Shown: one piece after another, positions 20,709 through 22,993 of the stretch
Layout of the letters: every line of letters starts with the position of its first letter
Numbering within the stretch: position 1 is the stretch's first letter
NCBI GenBank assembly: GCA_036264235.1
Contig: DATARH010000048.1
Coordinates: forward strand, 1 to 22,993
Direction: 5' to 3'
Length of the DNA stretch: 22,993 nucleotides
Source of the DNA: DATARH01 sp036264235
GTDB taxonomy: Bacteria > Pseudomonadota > Alphaproteobacteria > ATCC43930 > CGMCC-115725
Notes under the pieces: model-generated
What the model saw: the letters and a program-made list of their open reading frames with translations, nothing else
Databases searched by the model: none
Told to the model about the DNA's origin: nothing
Translations under genes and position numbers: made by a program

Positions 20709-22952
20709 ATGAGCGCACCCGTCTTCATCAGCTTCTCCAGCCACGACCGCAAGGCCGCCGAGACGATCTACAAGGCGGTAGAGCAGCGCGGCCTGCAGTG
20801 CTGGATTTCGAGCCGCAACATCGGCCCCGGCGAGAATTTCCAGGAAGCGATCACCCGCGCGATCCGCGGCGCCAAGGTGATGATCCTGGTGTTCTCGGCC
20901 AACGCCAACAATTCGCTGGAGGTCAAAAAGGAGATCGCGCTGGCCGGGCGGTACAACGTCATCGTGGTGCCGGTGCGAGTCGAGGATGTGGTGCCGAACG
21001 ACGCCCTCTCCTATGAGCTGGCGGTCCGGCAATGGATCGACCTGTTCGATAATTGGGAGGACGCGATCGAGCGGCTGGTCGTGCAGCTCAATGCGGTGAT
21101 CCAGCTGGACGCCGCCACGGTTCCGACCGGCGACGGCGCCGCATCGGCTCCGGTGCCCGCGCCTGCTACGCCGCCGCAGCCGACTCGCACGGCAACCGAA
21201 CCCGGCCGACCGTCGCTGTTGCCGATCATTGCCGCCGTCGCGGTTGTGATTCTCGTTGTCCTAGCCGGCGCGGCATGGTTCCTCTGGCCGGCGCCCGAGA
21301 AGCAGACTGCACAGCAAGCGCCAGCGCCGACGAATGCTCCTCCACCAGCTGCCGCGGCACCGACACCGGCGCCTCCGGCCGCCGCCCCGACGACCCCGCC
21401 GCTGCACGATGCACTGCTGGCGCGCCTTGTCTCGGCGATCCCGCGCGGCGGCGAGACGTTTCACGAACCGGCCGCGCGCGCTTATGCGGCGGCGCTGCCC
21501 CACAAGGCGCAGGCAGTCCCGGCGAGCGGCGCCGGCCATTGGGAAACCTCGGAACGCCCGACGCCCGAGAGCGCCAGCGAAGGGGTGCTGGAAGGCTGCC
21601 AGGTGGAGTACGGCGAGCCGTGCATGCTGACCGCGCTAGACGACACGATCCAGCCGGTCTCGCCGGACGGCAAGTGGCCGACCCACGACATGTCGCGGCC
21701 GCGCTATGCCGGCGAATTCGACCCGGCGCAGATCCCTGGCAACCCATTGTTGCGCGAGCGCACCGACGTTCTCGGCTACAAGGCCGCGGCAGCGTCGAAG
21801 GCTGCAGCCTTTCATCCAGCCCGCGGACGGTTCTTCGTCATGACCGCTGCCGCCAGTCAATATACGGCGGAAGAACAGGCGCTGAAGCGCTGCAACGACG
21901 ATCCCGTGCGCAACGGCTCCGGCGGCCCCTGTTTCCTTTATGCGGTTGAAAACCGCGTCGTCCTACCGCTGCGCCTGCGGCAGCCCTTGAGTGAGCCGCC
22001 GACCGCCGCCGCAGAGCCCAAGCCGGCAACGCAACCGGCGCCGCAGGCGCAGCCTATCGCCGCGGTGCCGAAACCGGCGGAGCTGAAGCCACGGACATTC
22101 CGTGACTGTCCGAACTGCCCCGAGATGCTGGTCGTGCCGGCCGGCAAGTTCGACATGGGCGCGGCTGACGGCGAGCAGGAGCGGTTTGAGGTGCCGGCCA
22201 ATCTTGCCGGGTTCGAGCAGCCGCGGCACGAAGTGACGATCGGCAAGCCCTTCGCTCTGGCCAAATTCGAGGTGACGCGCGGCGAGTTCGCGGCCTTTGT
22301 GAAGGCGACGAATTTCCATATCGCACCGGGCTGCGTCGCGCCGGGCGAGGCGGTGTTGGGGCGCCGCAATGCCGAGCTGAGCTGGCAAAACCCCGGCTTT
22401 CCGCAAACCGACCGCGACCCCGTCGTTTGCGTCAACGGCCCCGACATCAACGCCTATCTCGGCTGGCTGCAAAAGACGACCGGCAAGCCGTACCGGCTGG
22501 CGAGCGAGGCAGAATTCGAATACGCCGTGCGCGGCGGCACGACGACCCCGTTCTATTGGGGGGCCGACGCCGACAAGGTCTGCGAATACGAAAATATCGG
22601 CGACCAGAGCGCCGCCGAGGGTTTCCGCCAGGTCGGCTTCGCGGCGATGCCGTGCCGCGACGGATTTGTCCAGACAGCGCCAGTCGGCTCGTTCAAGCCG
22701 AACCCGTTCGGGCTCTACGACATGCTCGGCAACGTGTGGGAGATCACCGCCGATTGCTGGGCCGGCAACTATGTCGGCGCGCCGAATGACGGATCGGCCC
22801 GCACCGGCAGCGATTGCGGCATGCACGCCGCCCGCAAGGGTTCGTTCGGCAACGGCCGGCCGGCATTCTTCCGCGCCGCGCACCGCTTTTCCGAGCCGGT
22901 CGGGATCAAGCGCAACCGCTCCGGCTTCCGCGTGGCACTGAGCTTGCCTTGA
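20709..22952 (+). CDS. TIR - transmembrane - duplicated Cys-pair domain - SUMF1/FGE-sulfatase fusion
   Basis: A 747-residue multidomain membrane protein. Residues 4-130 are a bacterial TIR domain (VFISFSSHDRKAAETIY, CWISSRNIGPGENFQEAI), with Glu75 in SANANNSLEVKKE at the place of the catalytic Glu of NAD-cleaving TIRs. One membrane span lies at about 170-193, then a Pro/Ala-rich linker. Residues 259-316 and 357-420 are two copies of a small domain, each with YxAA, KAxA and a C...PCxL pair. Residues 467-747 form a SUMF1-type domain (MLVVPAGKFDMG, EVTRGEFAAFV, YRLASEAEFEYAVRGG, LYDMLGNVWEITADCW, GFRVAL). The usual RGGSW reads RKGSF. Topology suggests TIR inside, the rest in the periplasm. The ATG at 20709 is the only plausible start; its ribosome binding site is weak. 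Function could be sensing or defence, not established. Confidence 0.9.
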   Translation: MSAPVFISFSSHDRKAAETIYKAVEQRGLQCWISSRNIGPGENFQEAITRAIRGAKVMILVFSANANNSLEVKKEIALAGRYNVIVVPVRVEDVVPNDALSYELAVRQWIDLFDNWEDAIERLVVQLNAVIQLDAATVPTGDGAASAPVPAPATPPQPTRTATEPGRPSLLPIIAAVAVVILVVLAGAAWFLWPAPEKQTAQQAPAPTNAPPPAAAAPTPAPPAAAPTTPPLHDALLARLVSAIPRGGETFHEPAARAYAAALPHKAQAVPASGAGHWETSERPTPESASEGVLEGCQVEYGEPCMLTALDDTIQPVSPDGKWPTHDMSRPRYAGEFDPAQIPGNPLLRERTDVLGYKAAAASKAAAFHPARGRFFVMTAAASQYTAEEQALKRCNDDPVRNGSGGPCFLYAVENRVVLPLRLRQPLSEPPTAAAEPKPATQPAPQAQPIAAVPKPAELKPRTFRDCPNCPEMLVVPAGKFDMGAADGEQERFEVPANLAGFEQPRHEVTIGKPFALAKFEVTRGEFAAFVKATNFHIAPGCVAPGEAVLGRRNAELSWQNPGFPQTDRDPVVCVNGPDINAYLGWLQKTTGKPYRLASEAEFEYAVRGGTTTPFYWGADADKVCEYENIGDQSAAEGFRQVGFAAMPCRDGFVQTAPVGSFKPNPFGLYDMLGNVWEITADCWAGNYVGAPNDGSARTGSDCGMHAARKGSFGNGRPAFFRAAHRFSEPVGIKRNRSGFRVALSLP

Positions 22953-22993
22953 CCGCGCCGCCGCGCTTCACTCGTGGCGAATAGACGGGAGCG

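Noticed and set aside
22180..22950. A true formylglycine-generating sulfatase-activating enzyme
   Set aside because: The fold motifs are present, but the C-terminal active-site Cys arrangement of the enzyme is not evident and the RGGSW motif is altered; a binding role is more likely.
1..22993. Mobile element, prophage or CRISPR array
   Set aside because: No transposase, integrase, phage structural gene, spaced direct-repeat array or tRNA-flanked insertion was seen.

Overview
The window is a GC-rich stretch of what looks like an alphaproteobacterial chromosome, probably of the Hyphomicrobiales (Rhizobiales) or a close relative. Three things point there: a fused anthranilate synthase gene trpE(G) preceded by a 14-codon leader peptide with three tandem Trp codons, the arrangement described in Sinorhizobium; the density of LLM flavin monooxygenases and lone ABC binding proteins; and palindromic intergenic repeats of a kind common in these genomes. 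No rRNA, tRNA, CRISPR array, transposase or phage gene was seen, and no gene-free gap exceeds about 200 bases.

Layout. 1-344 (+): 3' end of a fluoride channel gene (crcB/fluC). 347-3818 (-): a three-gene block of LLM monooxygenase, LivK-type binding protein and second LLM monooxygenase, with a large nested hairpin between two of them. 3889-4983 (-): secreted L,D-transpeptidase whose ribosome binding site lies in a perfect inverted repeat. 5102-8392 (-): trp attenuator (leader peptide, competing hairpins, terminator), trpE(G), and an aldo/keto reductase coupled to it through TAATG. 8434-13012 (-): a tightly packed five-gene cluster of cupin, cytoplasmic THI5/SsuA-like binding protein, HpaB-type hydroxylase, opine-dehydrogenase-like enzyme and transglutaminase-fold protein, the last three with 4-base stop/start overlaps. 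I do not recognise this cluster as a described pathway.

13152-18253 (+): a polar amino acid ABC transporter (Tat-exported binding protein, permease, ATPase), divergent from the cluster and preceded by a sigma-54-like element. Its permease and ATPase genes are separated by an oppositely oriented TPR/GT41 O-GlcNAc-transferase-like gene. 18254-19588: two related single-span small membrane proteins (-), one behind a near-perfect sigma-54 promoter, then a small coiled-coil protein overlapping a stand-alone response regulator (+). 19590-20552 (-): an intradiol ring-cleavage dioxygenase, probably hydroxyquinol 1,2-dioxygenase type. 20709-22952 (+): a 747-residue TIR / transmembrane / duplicated Cys-pair domain / SUMF1-type fusion protein.

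The metabolic theme is oxidative breakdown of aromatic or amino-acid-like compounds: three flavin-dependent monooxygenase candidates, a ring-cleavage enzyme, an opine-type dehydrogenase, and import by ABC systems. The strongest candidates for undescribed biology are the five-gene cluster, the TIR-SUMF1 membrane protein, and the small membrane protein pair with its sigma-54 promoter. All assignments come from reading the sequence and remembered family features; no database search was run.
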